Shown piece after piece: positions 1 to 8,218 of a DNA stretch of 57,997 nt. Position 1 is the first letter of the stretch. Every line of letters starts with the position of its first letter. The DNA lies in the NCBI GenBank assembly GCA_031397815.1, contig JANNMJ010000028.1:1-57997 (forward strand). The letters run 5' to 3'. A program made the position numbers and the translations under genes. The DNA comes from JANNMJ01 sp031397815. Lineage in GTDB: Bacteria > Bacteroidota > Bacteroidia > Cytophagales > Hymenobacteraceae. The notes beneath the pieces are model-generated. The model did no database searches and was not told the origin of the DNA. It was given only the letters and a program-made list of their open reading frames with translations.

Positions 1-1
1 T

Positions 2-502
2 TCGCTGCGCTTCTCCCTCGACGTGGCCGCCACCACCCCCGGCCCCCGCTACGCCGAAATCAGCCGCATCGACTGGGACTGGGGCGACGGCACCCCCGCC
101 GATTCCGGCCGTTCCGTCACCCACCGCTTCGCTTCCCGCACTCCCGTGCGCGTGCGCTGCACCGTCACCAACAACCTCTTCTGCGCCTCCTCGCGTGACC
201 TGTTCCCCTTCGGCCCCCTCACCGCCCTGGCCGAAGAGCGCGCCCGCGCCGCCGCCATCGCCGTCTTCCCCAACCCCAGCGCCGACGGCCGCTTCACCCT
301 GCGCCTCCCCGACAACGCCGCCGCCGCGCCGCCCGGCGCCCACCTCACCGTCTGCGATGCCCTCGGCCGCGTGCTCAGCCAGCTCCCCGCCGCATCCCCC
401 CAAACCCGCCTTGACCTGAGCCAGCAGCCGCCGGGCGTGTACCTGCTGCGCCTCACGTGGCCCGATGGAAGCACGGTGAGTAAGAAGCTGGTGAGGTGGT
501 AG
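2..502 (+). CDS. C-terminal end of a T9SS-exported protein with a PKD-like domain (5' partial)
   Basis: The frame is already open at the left edge, so the true start lies outside the window; 166 residues are visible. The first part has a PKD-type beta-sandwich signature (WDWGDGTP, then VTHRF and a C-x-V-T-N strand). The last ~80 residues are a T9SS type A sorting domain: VFPNPS, a core strand, an L.LS.QPPGVYLLRL strand and a terminal KKLVRW. In this family the domain directs export across the outer membrane and is then removed. The cargo function lies in the missing upstream part. It ends in TAG, followed by a repeat-rich non-coding stretch. Confidence 0.85.
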   Translation, partial: SLRFSLDVAATTPGPRYAEISRIDWDWGDGTPADSGRSVTHRFASRTPVRVRCTVTNNLFCASSRDLFPFGPLTALAEERARAAAIAVFPNPSADGRFTLRLPDNAAAAPPGAHLTVCDALGRVLSQLPAASPQTRLDLSQQPPGVYLLRLTWPDGSTVSKKLVRW

Positions 503-523
503 GGGTGCGCAATCGCCTATGAA

Positions 524-628
524 TTTGTCATTGCGAGGAGGCTTTGCGACGAAGCAATCTTCGTAGGATGGGCGCGGTGCAACGAGGATTGCCACGTCGT
601 CGCAAAGCCTCCTCCTCGCAATGACAAA
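524..628. repeat. Long imperfect inverted repeat, dispersed intergenic type
   Basis: A 28-nt left arm (524-551, beginning TTTGTCATTGCGAGGAGG) is mirrored by 598-628 with a three-base insertion. An inner GCAATC/GATTGC pair strengthens the fold. Its translation on the minus strand contains FCHCEEEALRRRGNP. From memory, this resembles a peptide often mis-annotated from dispersed palindromic elements in Bacteroidota and other bacteria. I read it as a mobile or structural intergenic palindrome and not as a gene. Confidence 0.75.
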
Positions 629-659
629 ACAGTTGTGTTTTCTTATGAATGGGGGTTTT

Positions 660-848
660 GCTTCCGACAGCGGTCTTTTCGATTCCGACAACGGTCTTCT
701 CGATTCCGGTAGCGTTCTTCTTGTTTCCGACAACGGTCTTTTCGACTCCGGTAGCGGTCTTTTTGATTCCGGCAACGTTCTTCTCGCTTCCGGCAACGTT
801 CTTCTCGATTCCAACAGCGTTCTTTTCGACTCCGGTAGCGTTCCCACG
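660..848. repeat. Tandem array of nine 21-bp units
   Basis: Nine contiguous 21-bp copies (660-680, 681-701 and so on to 828-848) follow the pattern GnTTCCGnnAnCGnTCTTnTn. Differences are concentrated at a few positions, so both strands stay open and encode seven-residue repeats (VGIEKN-like on minus, DSGnxLF-like on plus). There are no unique spacers, so this is not a CRISPR array. No start context or family supports translation. The array sits between the dispersed palindrome at 524-628 and the hairpin at 875-922. Confidence 0.85.
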
Positions 849-874
849 CTGGAAACGGCCTTTCTCCAAACGGC

Positions 875-922
875 GAAGCCCGTACTTGGCGCTTTCTATT
901 GAAGGCGCCAAGTACGGGCTTC
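875..922. repeat. Perfect 18-bp stem hairpin
   Basis: Bases 875-892 (GAAGCCCGTACTTGGCGC) are the exact reverse complement of 905-922, with a 12-nt loop. There is no T-tract directly after it on either strand, so a simple intrinsic terminator is not obvious. It closes the repeat cluster that begins at 524 and lies between two converging genes. Confidence 0.7.
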
Positions 923-968
923 TGCTCTGGCACCGAGACGGTGCCGGGTACCCTAGTATGAGCTCAAG

Positions 969-2660
969 TTACTGAATGATGAACCCGATAGTAACCGTCG
1001 GGTTGAGGAGCGTGTAGCTCGTTTTTACAATCGGCTCCCGCGCCGTTGCGGCGGAGTGGGGGAGATAGATCGGGTCATTGGGGCCGGTATTAGGGTTTTC
1101 GGTCAAAATTTGATACGACGAATAATCCGGCACATCATACTTTGTCTGCGAGAAGCCCAAATCCACGTAACCGGTTTTCCGCCGAATCCCAACGCCACCC
1201 GAAATCACCTTGCGCTCGCCCTTGAACTGGCTGTCGGCGTACGGCGAGCCGTAAACACCGTACCCGCCGCGCAGCCGGAAATCGCCGAGCCGCAGCTCCG
1301 CGCCCACCCGATAGTTGATGGTCGACGTGTATTCGCGCTTGATGGCCGCGTTGGCTTCACCGAATGAGCTAGGGTCGTTGTTGACGTTGCTGAGCCGCGC
1401 CGAACCGTAGTTGACGTAATCGATATCGGCCGAGATAATCCCGCCGACAGTCGAGGAAGTGGCGTTCTCGGCAGCATTATCCGTCGCCGTCGAGACGCCG
1501 CCACCCGAACCCGATTTCAGCACCAGCGCCAGTCCGCCCGTCGCCCGGAACGGGGTCGTGAGGGCGTACTGGAAAGCATTTGCGTCAGTGCTCGCCTCTA
1601 TATTCGTCACGGGAGAACTAGCACCCGGTGGGTAAGGCTGGCGGTAATCTACCTTGAGCGTTATAGGTTCAGCTTGTTCTTTCAACTCACCCATAAAAGT
1701 GGGAGTCTGAATAGATAAACCGAGTCTGAGTACATCCACCGGCCGGTAGACCAACCCAACGCGCAGGTTAATTCCGCCACCATTCACGGTGTAGCCATCG
1801 ACAACAGTTGTCTTGGCTAACTGAGATTGCGGGTTGTCGAGTGTTTCGGTCAGGGTGCGGGTTTCTCTATAACGCGCCGTCACGATTCCAAGTGAACCGC
1901 CCACGTATAGCTTATCACGGTACGAAGCGCCATAACCAATATCAATTTGATTGACAGCGCCGCGCATTTGAGTGGTCTCGGTCTGACGGGCACCACCTCG
2001 CCAAAAAGGGGTGTACAGGAACAGTGTGTCGTCTACAAGATCGTAATCAATCAGATAGGTCTGGTAGGCCAGATCAGCAAGAGAGTTGATGACACCATCT
2101 CGATAATTTCTACCAACTTTTGTCGTGTCGTACCCCTGAAAAATGCTCTCTTGTATCGACGTGGATTCGTCTATGGCTAGACCGTAAGTCCGGCGGTTCG
2201 AGAAAGTTGCGAGGCGCGAGAAATTGATGCCTACGTTCCCGGAGCGCCAATCGCCCGGCTCGGCATCGTCCTTCCGCGACACAATCACGACGCCAATATT
2301 GGCGATGTTGAAGCCGTTGCGGCTATCGTCGGTAATGGTTGGCTCAACCCGTTGGGTAGAAGGCACATTTTGCAGGTTGGCGGTACTCGTCGAAGAGTTC
2401 AGCAGCAGACCCGGCGAAATACTGAATTCCGAGTGTCGATGCCCCGCCAAGTTCGCCGGATTGAGCACGAACGCCCCCAAATCGGCGCCGAGCGCCGAGC
2501 TGGCGCCGCCCATTCCCTGCGTCCGGGAAGTACCATTAGCCTGAATCTGCGAGAAGCGCAACGCGTCGATCTTATACGATTCCTGCGCTTGGGCACTGAA
2601 CCCAAACAGCGCCGCTGCGGCACCCACGCCGCCGGCTACACGCCGAAAAATTGGTCTCAT
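969..2660 (-). CDS. OmpP1/FadL-like outer membrane beta-barrel protein
   Basis: This 563-residue protein starts with a signal peptide (MRPIFRRV, hydrophobic run, ending near SAQAQ). I chose the ATG at 2660 because the longer frame adds a non-signal-like 31-residue extension. After the signal comes the conserved region of FadL/OmpP1-type channels (GTSRTQGMGGASSALGAD, LNPANLAG). Alternating beta-strand segments run to a C-terminal strand ending TVTIGFIIQ. The family forms outer membrane channels for hydrophobic compounds such as long-chain fatty acids; the substrate here cannot be read from sequence. The gene lies 108 nt downstream of the lipoprotein gene on the same strand and may be co-transcribed with it. 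Confidence 0.75.
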   Translation of the reverse strand: MRPIFRRVAGGVGAAAALFGFSAQAQESYKIDALRFSQIQANGTSRTQGMGGASSALGADLGAFVLNPANLAGHRHSEFSISPGLLLNSSTSTANLQNVPSTQRVEPTITDDSRNGFNIANIGVVIVSRKDDAEPGDWRSGNVGINFSRLATFSNRRTYGLAIDESTSIQESIFQGYDTTKVGRNYRDGVINSLADLAYQTYLIDYDLVDDTLFLYTPFWRGGARQTETTQMRGAVNQIDIGYGASYRDKLYVGGSLGIVTARYRETRTLTETLDNPQSQLAKTTVVDGYTVNGGGINLRVGLVYRPVDVLRLGLSIQTPTFMGELKEQAEPITLKVDYRQPYPPGASSPVTNIEASTDANAFQYALTTPFRATGGLALVLKSGSGGGVSTATDNAAENATSSTVGGIISADIDYVNYGSARLSNVNNDPSSFGEANAAIKREYTSTINYRVGAELRLGDFRLRGGYGVYGSPYADSQFKGERKVISGGVGIRRKTGYVDLGFSQTKYDVPDYSSYQILTENPNTGPNDPIYLPHSAATAREPIVKTSYTLLNPTVTIGFIIQ

Positions 2661-2768
2661 CGGATGAAAATGGAGAGGAAAGGCCATAAAAAACCGGGCA
2701 CGGGGCCAAAACACCATGCCCGGTCGGGAAGAGGAAAAAGAACGGCTCAGCAACCAGTCTCGGCTGGC

Positions 2769-4232
2769 CTACCGCGACCGGCGGGCGCCACCGCCCCCAC
2801 CGCCGCCGCCGCTGCTGCTTCGGCTGCCGCCACCACCGCCGCCACCGTTGAAGCCCCCGCCGCTAGGCGTCGAGCGCACGGCGGGCGCAGGCGAAGCTTC
2901 GCGGGTAGCGCCATTGTTACCACCGCCGACGCTCTGCGCCGCACGGTCAAACCATCCCGAACGCCGGGTCGGCTGTGTCGGCTGCACCGATGGCACGGGC
3001 GCCGGAGCTGGCACCGACTGATTCTGGTACTGCTGCTTAGTAGAGCCAGGAGTGGAAGGAGCTGAGCCGGTCATCTCGTTCCGCACATCGCGGCCACCAC
3101 GGATGGCCGGTGACGGCTGCTGATACTGCGGCTGCTGATACTCGGCGGCCTGTCCCGGCTGCGCTTGCGGCTGCTGATACGCGGGCGCCACGGCCTGTTC
3201 ACGAGTGCCGCCCTGACGGGTAGCGCGCACCGGCTGCCCGGCGTTGCTGATGTAGGTCGGCTGACCCACGTTGCCGCTCGTAGCAGGAGCAGCGGCGCTG
3301 CCGACACGGGTAGCCCGGCCATTAGCCGCCGCCGAGTACGAAGCTGGGTAGTAACCACCACCCGGAACGCCCGGCGAAACCGTCCGGCCACCGCCGTCTG
3401 GGGTGCGCGTAGCGCGTCCGTCGCCGCGGCCGCTAGCGGCAGTCCGGCCGGTAACCGAGCGGTCGAGGCGCGGGCCGTAGGTTACGCGCCGCCGTGGGCC
3501 GTTGCCGTAGTAGCCACCGCCACCGGCGTAGAAACCGTCGTGGAAGCCTTGGTAATAACCACCGCCACCGTAACCATAGCCGTAGGGTGAGTAACCAAAC
3601 GGCGAGTAGCCGTAGCCATAACCCCCGCCGAAACCGCCGCCGTAGCCGTAAGGCGAGCCCCAGAAGGGGTCATAATAAGGATTGAAGAACGTCGGGCCAG
3701 CCCAGCCATACATCGGCTGCGCCCACGACGAGTAGCCCCACCCGAACGATACCCCGAACCGCACCCGCGGGCCGGTATAAATCGGCGCATACGCCCAAGC
3801 CGATTGCCCCCAACCCCAACCGGGGCCGCACCCAATCGCGAGCGACGAGCCCGACCAGAACGGGTCATACGCGTAGCCGCTATTGTACTGGTTGAAAGAG
3901 CCGTAATACGGGCTGGTTACGCGCGGAGAGGACGCGTACGCATCGCCGTTGTAATAAGAGCTTGACCCGTCGGTGTATTGTTGACCGCCCGAAACCTGCC
4001 CGTTGTAATCGGGATTCGCGACGGAGCCGTCGGCGGCGGGAGGAGCGGTCGGGTCGTAGGGGACGGCAGCGGCCGGGGCGGCGTAGCGCGCCGGGGTAGT
4101 GCGGTCGGTGGAGGCGTAGTAAACGTCGTCGTATTCAGTAGACGTCGCCACCGGCGCCGACGACGCGCACCCGGCCAGCACCGCCAGCAGGGGCAAAGTC
4201 GTCAGCAGGAGGGAAGTTGAGCGGAGGTTCAT
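2769..4232 (-). CDS. Gly/Tyr-rich low-complexity lipoprotein
   Basis: The 487-residue product has a clear lipoprotein signal (LAVLAGC, lipidated Cys at residue 22). Next come a Tyr/Ser/Ala-rich region with YDDVYYAS, then a segment dominated by Gly, Tyr, Phe and Trp (about residues 120-245). A Gln/Pro-rich region (about 340-410) follows, and the protein ends in a poly-Gly/Ser/Arg tail encoded by GGC-type codon runs. No catalytic motif is visible. Such composition suggests a surface-exposed, flexible or assembling protein, but that is inference. It diverges from proS across 211 nt of spacer and precedes the FadL-like gene on the same strand. Confidence 0.7.
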   Translation of the reverse strand: MNLRSTSLLLTTLPLLAVLAGCASSAPVATSTEYDDVYYASTDRTTPARYAAPAAAVPYDPTAPPAADGSVANPDYNGQVSGGQQYTDGSSSYYNGDAYASSPRVTSPYYGSFNQYNSGYAYDPFWSGSSLAIGCGPGWGWGQSAWAYAPIYTGPRVRFGVSFGWGYSSWAQPMYGWAGPTFFNPYYDPFWGSPYGYGGGFGGGYGYGYSPFGYSPYGYGYGGGGYYQGFHDGFYAGGGGYYGNGPRRRVTYGPRLDRSVTGRTAASGRGDGRATRTPDGGGRTVSPGVPGGGYYPASYSAAANGRATRVGSAAAPATSGNVGQPTYISNAGQPVRATRQGGTREQAVAPAYQQPQAQPGQAAEYQQPQYQQPSPAIRGGRDVRNEMTGSAPSTPGSTKQQYQNQSVPAPAPVPSVQPTQPTRRSGWFDRAAQSVGGGNNGATREASPAPAVRSTPSGGGFNGGGGGGGSRSSSGGGGGGGGARRSR

Positions 4233-4443
4233 TGGCGTCGAGATAGGGAGAGGCGTGAGGAGCCGTCGGCTCCTTGGATGAAGGATTCGGGTCGAGGTTC
4301 AAACGTTGCCCGAAGGTTTTCGCCCGGCAGGCAAAACTTTAACGTAATTTCGGCCCGACCGGCTAACATTTCGAACCCAAGACAAATTCTGTTCCGGTTC
4401 TAAATGTTTCTGGTCTGAGTTCTACCAAAGATACCCATTTCTG

Positions 4444-5916
4444 ATGAGCAAGAGCCTGCCCACGCGCAGCGAGGATTATTCCCTGTGGTACAACGAGCTA
4501 GTGAAGCGCGCCGGTTTGGCCGAAAACTCCGCCGTTCGGGGATGCATGGTGGTCAAGCCGTACGGCTGGGCCATCTGGGAAAAGATGCAGCGCGTCTTGG
4601 ACGATATGTTCAAGGAGACCGGCCACGAAAACTGTGCGTTCCCGCTCTTCATCCCGAAATCGTTTCTGAGTAAGGAAGCCGACCACGTCGAAGGCTTCGC
4701 GAAGGAGTGCGCCGTCGTGACGCATTACCGCCTCAAGAATGCCGAAGACGGCTCGGGCGTCATCGTCGACCCCGACGCGAAGCTCGAAGAAGAGCTGATC
4801 GTGCGTCCGACGTCGGAAACCATCATCTGGAGCACCTACAAAAACTGGATTCAGAGCTACCGCGACCTGCCGCTTCTCATCAACCAGTGGGCGAACGTGG
4901 TGCGGTGGGAGATGCGTACCCGCCTGTTCCTGCGCACGACGGAATTCTACTGGCAGGAAGGCCACACCGCCCACGCCACGCACGCCGAAGCCGAAGCCGA
5001 AACCGTGCAGATGCTCAACGTCTACGCCGATTTCGCGGAGAACTGGATGGCGATGCCGGTCGTGAAAGGCATCAAATCGCCTAACGAGCGGTTTGCGGGC
5101 GCTTTGGAAACCTACTGCATCGAGGCGCTGATGCAGGACGGTAAGGCCCTGCAAGCGGGCACCTCGCACGATTTGGGACAGAACTTCGCCAAGGCCTTCG
5201 ATGTGCAGTTCGCCACCAAAGAAGGCGGGCTGGAATACGTTTGGGGCACGAGCTGGGGCGTGAGCACCCGCCTCATCGGTGCGCTCATTATGGCGCACTC
5301 CGATGATGAAGGCCTCGTGCTGCCGCCAAAGCTCGCGCCGATTCAGGTGGTGGTGGTGCCGATTTACAAATCCGGGCAGCTCGAAGACCTGACGGCGCGC
5401 ATCAAGCCGCTGATTCAGGAGCTGAAAAACCGCGGCATCAGCGTCAAGTACGATGACCGCGATACCGAGCGCCCCGGTTTCAAGTTCGCTGAATGGGAGC
5501 TGAAAGGCGTGCCCGTGCGGCTGGCCATCGGCGCGCGCGATCTGGAGAACGGCACCCTCGAAGTGGCCCGGCGTGATACGAAGGAGAAGTTTCAGATTCC
5601 GCTCGAAAACTTCGCCGCCCGCATCAGCAATCTCCTCGACGAGATTCAGGCGAACATCTACCAGAAAGCGTTCGACTTCCGCGCCGCCAACACGCGTTCC
5701 GTCGATACGTGGGACGAGTTCAAGCGCGTCCTCGACGAAGAGCCCGGCTTCATCCTCGCGCACTGGGACGGCACCCCCGAAACCGAGAAGCGCATCAAGG
5801 AAGAAACCAAGGCCACGATTCGCTGTCTCGCCCTCGATACGCCTACCGAAGCCGGCCTGTGCGTGCTGACGGGGAAACCGTCGGCGCGGCGCGTCCACTT
5901 CGCCCGCGCTTATTGA
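4444..5916 (+). CDS. proS: Proline--tRNA ligase, short archaeal/eukaryotic-type
   Basis: This class II aminoacyl-tRNA synthetase charges tRNA-Pro. The 490-residue length and domain order match the short ProRS type that lacks the large inserted editing domain of the E. coli form. The N-terminal catalytic core has RPTSETIIW (class II motif 2 region), LFLRTTEFYWQEGHTAH and the AGTSHDLGQNFAKAF region. An anticodon-binding domain (VVVVPIY onward) and a C-terminal domain ending in the terminal Tyr typical of this type (HFARAY) follow. The start ATG gives the usual N-terminus (SEDYSLWYNELVKRAGLAENS). An imperfect hairpin follows the stop. Confidence 0.96.
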   Translation: MSKSLPTRSEDYSLWYNELVKRAGLAENSAVRGCMVVKPYGWAIWEKMQRVLDDMFKETGHENCAFPLFIPKSFLSKEADHVEGFAKECAVVTHYRLKNAEDGSGVIVDPDAKLEEELIVRPTSETIIWSTYKNWIQSYRDLPLLINQWANVVRWEMRTRLFLRTTEFYWQEGHTAHATHAEAEAETVQMLNVYADFAENWMAMPVVKGIKSPNERFAGALETYCIEALMQDGKALQAGTSHDLGQNFAKAFDVQFATKEGGLEYVWGTSWGVSTRLIGALIMAHSDDEGLVLPPKLAPIQVVVVPIYKSGQLEDLTARIKPLIQELKNRGISVKYDDRDTERPGFKFAEWELKGVPVRLAIGARDLENGTLEVARRDTKEKFQIPLENFAARISNLLDEIQANIYQKAFDFRAANTRSVDTWDEFKRVLDEEPGFILAHWDGTPETEKRIKEETKATIRCLALDTPTEAGLCVLTGKPSARRVHFARAY

Positions 5917-5926
5917 CCGCCCGGTG

Positions 5927-5983
5927 GCTTACCTGACGGGGCTGCTTCTGATTAAGGCGGCAGCCCCGCCGCGTCGGGTAAGC
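5927..5983 (+). terminator. Imperfect hairpin after proS
   Basis: 5927-5945 (GCTTACCTGACGGGGCTGC) pairs with 5960-5983 with a three-base bulge, giving a strong GC-rich stem just behind the proS stop. There is no clear T-tract, so termination is probable but not certain. Confidence 0.5.
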
Positions 5984-6087
5984 TCACTTGGTCTGAGTAT
6001 CTACCTAGCGACTACCCAGTGTCGGCTTAGAGCCTGTTCCAACATCCGCTTCATCGCCCGCTTCAACGCCCTTCTATTCAGCGCCTG

Positions 6088-6675
6088 ATGTTCCTGCCCG
6101 GTTCTCCTGCCCACCCCGCTGCGACCGACGAAGACCTCGCCGCCCGTTACCGCTCGTCCGGCGAGCTAGCGCTGCTCGGTGAGCTTTACGCTCGGTATCT
6201 GCACCTCACGTATGGGGTTTGCTACCAATACCTGCGCGACGATGAAGCCGCGAAGGACGCCGTGATGGCGTTGTTCGAGAAGCTCGTCAAGGAGCTGAAA
6301 CGCTTTGAGGTGCGCGCCTTCGCGCCCTGGCTCTACGCCACCGCCCGCAACTACTGCCTGATGCAGCTTCGGGCGGGGAAAGTGAATCGGGAACACCCGA
6401 TGAGCCACCTGATTAACGGTGCCGATATGGAAATCGCGCAGCCGCTGCATCATCAGGAGTCAGATGCGTTGGGCGAAGATGATTTCGACGCCCTGCGTGC
6501 CGGTATCTCCGAGCTGGCGCCCGCTCAGCAACGTTGTCTGCGGCTGTTTTACCTCGATGGAAAGAGCTACCAGCAGGTGGCTGCGGAAACCGGGTACACG
6601 CTCAAGCAGGTTAAAAGCGCGCTCCAGAATGGCCGCCGGATGCTCCGCCAACGCCTCGCCGACAACCGTGCCTGA
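6088..6675 (+). CDS. RNA polymerase sigma factor, ECF sigma-70 family
   Basis: The protein has 195 residues. Region 2 (about residues 30-90) has the -10-recognising helix (CYQYLRDDEAAKDAVMALFEKLVKEL and APWLYATARNYCL). Region 4 (about 140-190) has LAPAQQRCLRLFYLDGKSYQQVAAETG followed by the DNA-binding helix TLKQVKSALQNGRRML. ECF sigma factors direct RNA polymerase to small regulons and are usually held by a membrane anti-sigma factor. The next gene, 44 nt downstream, encodes a single-span membrane protein with a plausible cytoplasmic anti-sigma-like N-terminus, so the two probably form one signalling unit. Confidence 0.92.
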   Translation: MFLPGSPAHPAATDEDLAARYRSSGELALLGELYARYLHLTYGVCYQYLRDDEAAKDAVMALFEKLVKELKRFEVRAFAPWLYATARNYCLMQLRAGKVNREHPMSHLINGADMEIAQPLHHQESDALGEDDFDALRAGISELAPAQQRCLRLFYLDGKSYQQVAAETGYTLKQVKSALQNGRRMLRQRLADNRA

Positions 6676-6719
6676 TTTCTTTTTCTTCGTTTCTCTTTAT
6701 CGTTCTCGCCGTTTCTCCG

Positions 6720-8030
6720 ATGGCCAAGCCTAAACCTTCCGCTGCTCCCGTTCCTTCCGGTTCGTCGGTGCCCCCGCTTGCGCCCGACACGCTCCGCCGT
6801 TACGCCGCCGGGGAGCTTTCGTCGGCTGAGCAGCGCGCGGTAGAAGAGCGGCTCCTCAACAGCCAGCTTCACGCCGACGCCGCCGACGGTTTCGAGGCGG
6901 CAGGCGCGCCCACCGCCGCCGCCGCTCAAACCGATCTGCTCGCGCGCCTTCAACAGCGCGTCAACGAGCCACCGGCGGAACCCGTCGCCCCAGCCGCCGC
7001 TACGGAAACGACGGCCGTTCCCCAGCTCGCTACTTCGGCCCAGCGCAAACGCCGCTGGATGATTATCGGCGGGGTTCTGATTGGTTTTGCGGCGCTCGGC
7101 GGTGGTTTGCTGCTGCGCTACGACCGTTACGTTGATGAAGAAGCGATGGCGGCCAAAACCCGCCGCGCCGCCAACTACAAAGGCGAAGATTCGGAACCGA
7201 AAGGCTTCTTCGCATCGCTCTTCAGTGATGATGAGCCTACGCCGGAGGAAATCGCAGCCAAGCGTCAAGCCGATTCGCTTCAGCTCGTAGCCCGAGCCGT
7301 CGAGGTAGAACGCCTGCGGACCCTCGAAGAACAGCGCCGCCAAGAGCGCGATGACGCCCGCCGCGAGCGCGAAGCCGCGGCCGCTGCCGCCACCGTTGCC
7401 GCCGCCCCAGTAGCAGCCCCCCGCGCCGAGCGCCCCGCCGAACCCACGATGCGCCGGATGCGCGGTCAGGTAACGACCGACGCCGGGGTAGCTATCGCGA
7501 ATGCCGTAGTAACGATTCGCGCTACCGGGCGCAAAGTAGCGGCCGGCGCTGATGGCTGGTTCAACCTGGAATTACCGACCGGTTCCGACCCAACCCTCGA
7601 CGTCGAGGCGCCCGGTTTCGTGACCCGCACCGCCCGCGCCAACGGCGATGGCCAAGTGAACGTGCGCCTCAGCACCGCCGAAGCCGTAGCTGTGCAAAGT
7701 ATGGCCTCGGCGGTGGCTGCCGAAAAGCGCATCCGCACGGTGCGGCCTGAGCCGGAAGGCGGTTACGGCGGTTACTACCGGTATCTGGCAAGTGCGGCAT
7801 CATTGCCCGACGAAGCCAAGCGGCAGAAAATCAACGGGCAGGTGCAGGTGGAGTTTCAAGTAAACCCGAACGGCTCGCTCTCCGATTTCCGCGTGGTGCA
7901 GGGCCTCGGCTTCGGGTGCGACGAAGAAGCCGTGCGCGTCATCCAAGACGGCCCCAAGTGGACGCCCGGCAAAGCCAACGGTGAGCCGGTCATCAAGAAA
8001 GTCTCGATGCCTGTGCCGTTCGGCAAGTAG
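6720..8030 (+). CDS. Single-span membrane protein with carboxypeptidase-regulatory-like and TonB C-terminal domains; possible anti-sigma factor
   Basis: The 436-residue protein has an N-terminal cytoplasmic part with PDTLRRYAAGELSSAEQRAVEERL, resembling the start of membrane anti-sigma factors but lacking zinc-binding Cys/His. One transmembrane helix follows (about residues 113-135). A charged linker leads to a carboxypeptidase-D-regulatory-like beta-sandwich (about 244-320). The end is a TonB-type C-terminal domain (about 350-436: GQVQVEFQVNPNGSLSDFRVVQGLGFGCDEEAVRVI). TonB C-domains contact outer membrane receptors. Position right behind an ECF sigma gene supports a regulatory role. Alternatively it is only an energy transducer; ExbB/ExbD are not in the window. 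Confidence 0.8.
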   Translation: MAKPKPSAAPVPSGSSVPPLAPDTLRRYAAGELSSAEQRAVEERLLNSQLHADAADGFEAAGAPTAAAAQTDLLARLQQRVNEPPAEPVAPAAATETTAVPQLATSAQRKRRWMIIGGVLIGFAALGGGLLLRYDRYVDEEAMAAKTRRAANYKGEDSEPKGFFASLFSDDEPTPEEIAAKRQADSLQLVARAVEVERLRTLEEQRRQERDDARREREAAAAAATVAAAPVAAPRAERPAEPTMRRMRGQVTTDAGVAIANAVVTIRATGRKVAAGADGWFNLELPTGSDPTLDVEAPGFVTRTARANGDGQVNVRLSTAEAVAVQSMASAVAAEKRIRTVRPEPEGGYGGYYRYLASAASLPDEAKRQKINGQVQVEFQVNPNGSLSDFRVVQGLGFGCDEEAVRVIQDGPKWTPGKANGEPVIKKVSMPVPFGK

Positions 8031-8140
8031 GGGCGGGCCTTGTGCCCGCCCGAACCCCAGACCAGATTCCCTCAATCAACAGCGGGCCTTGCCCCCAACC
8101 CAGCACACAGAGTGGTGCCGGGCGGGAGCAAGGCCCGCTG
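8031..8140. repeat. GC-rich palindromic repeats after the TonB-domain gene
   Basis: 8031-8038 (GGGCGGGC) pairs perfectly with 8044-8051 around CTTGT, immediately after the stop codon, and can act as a terminator stem. A second, longer pairing joins AGCGGGCCTTGC near 8081 to GCAAGGCCCGCT near 8130. The same GGGCGGGC-type palindrome recurs at about 53056-53090, so it looks like a dispersed intergenic element. Confidence 0.6.
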
Positions 8141-8218
8141 CTTCGTTAGCGAGCGTTTCCCGCCGCGTGGCCCGTACTTTTACGCGCACACACCGTCACC
8201 ATTTTTTCGTTTTCGCTG

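Noticed and set aside
503..523. Independent gene between the T9SS gene and the repeats
   Set aside because: Too short and without any start or ribosome-binding context.
660..848. Possible CRISPR array
   Set aside because: Units are contiguous 21-mers without unique spacers, and no cas genes are present.
528..911. Open minus-strand frame of 127 codons across the 21-bp repeats
   Set aside because: It consists of repeat-derived heptads joined to the CHCEEEALRRRGNP translation of a dispersed palindrome; no start context or family supports a protein.
4498..5898. Long open frame antisense to proS
   Set aside because: Explained by GC-biased codon use in proS; the translation has no recognisable domains and fully overlaps a certain gene.
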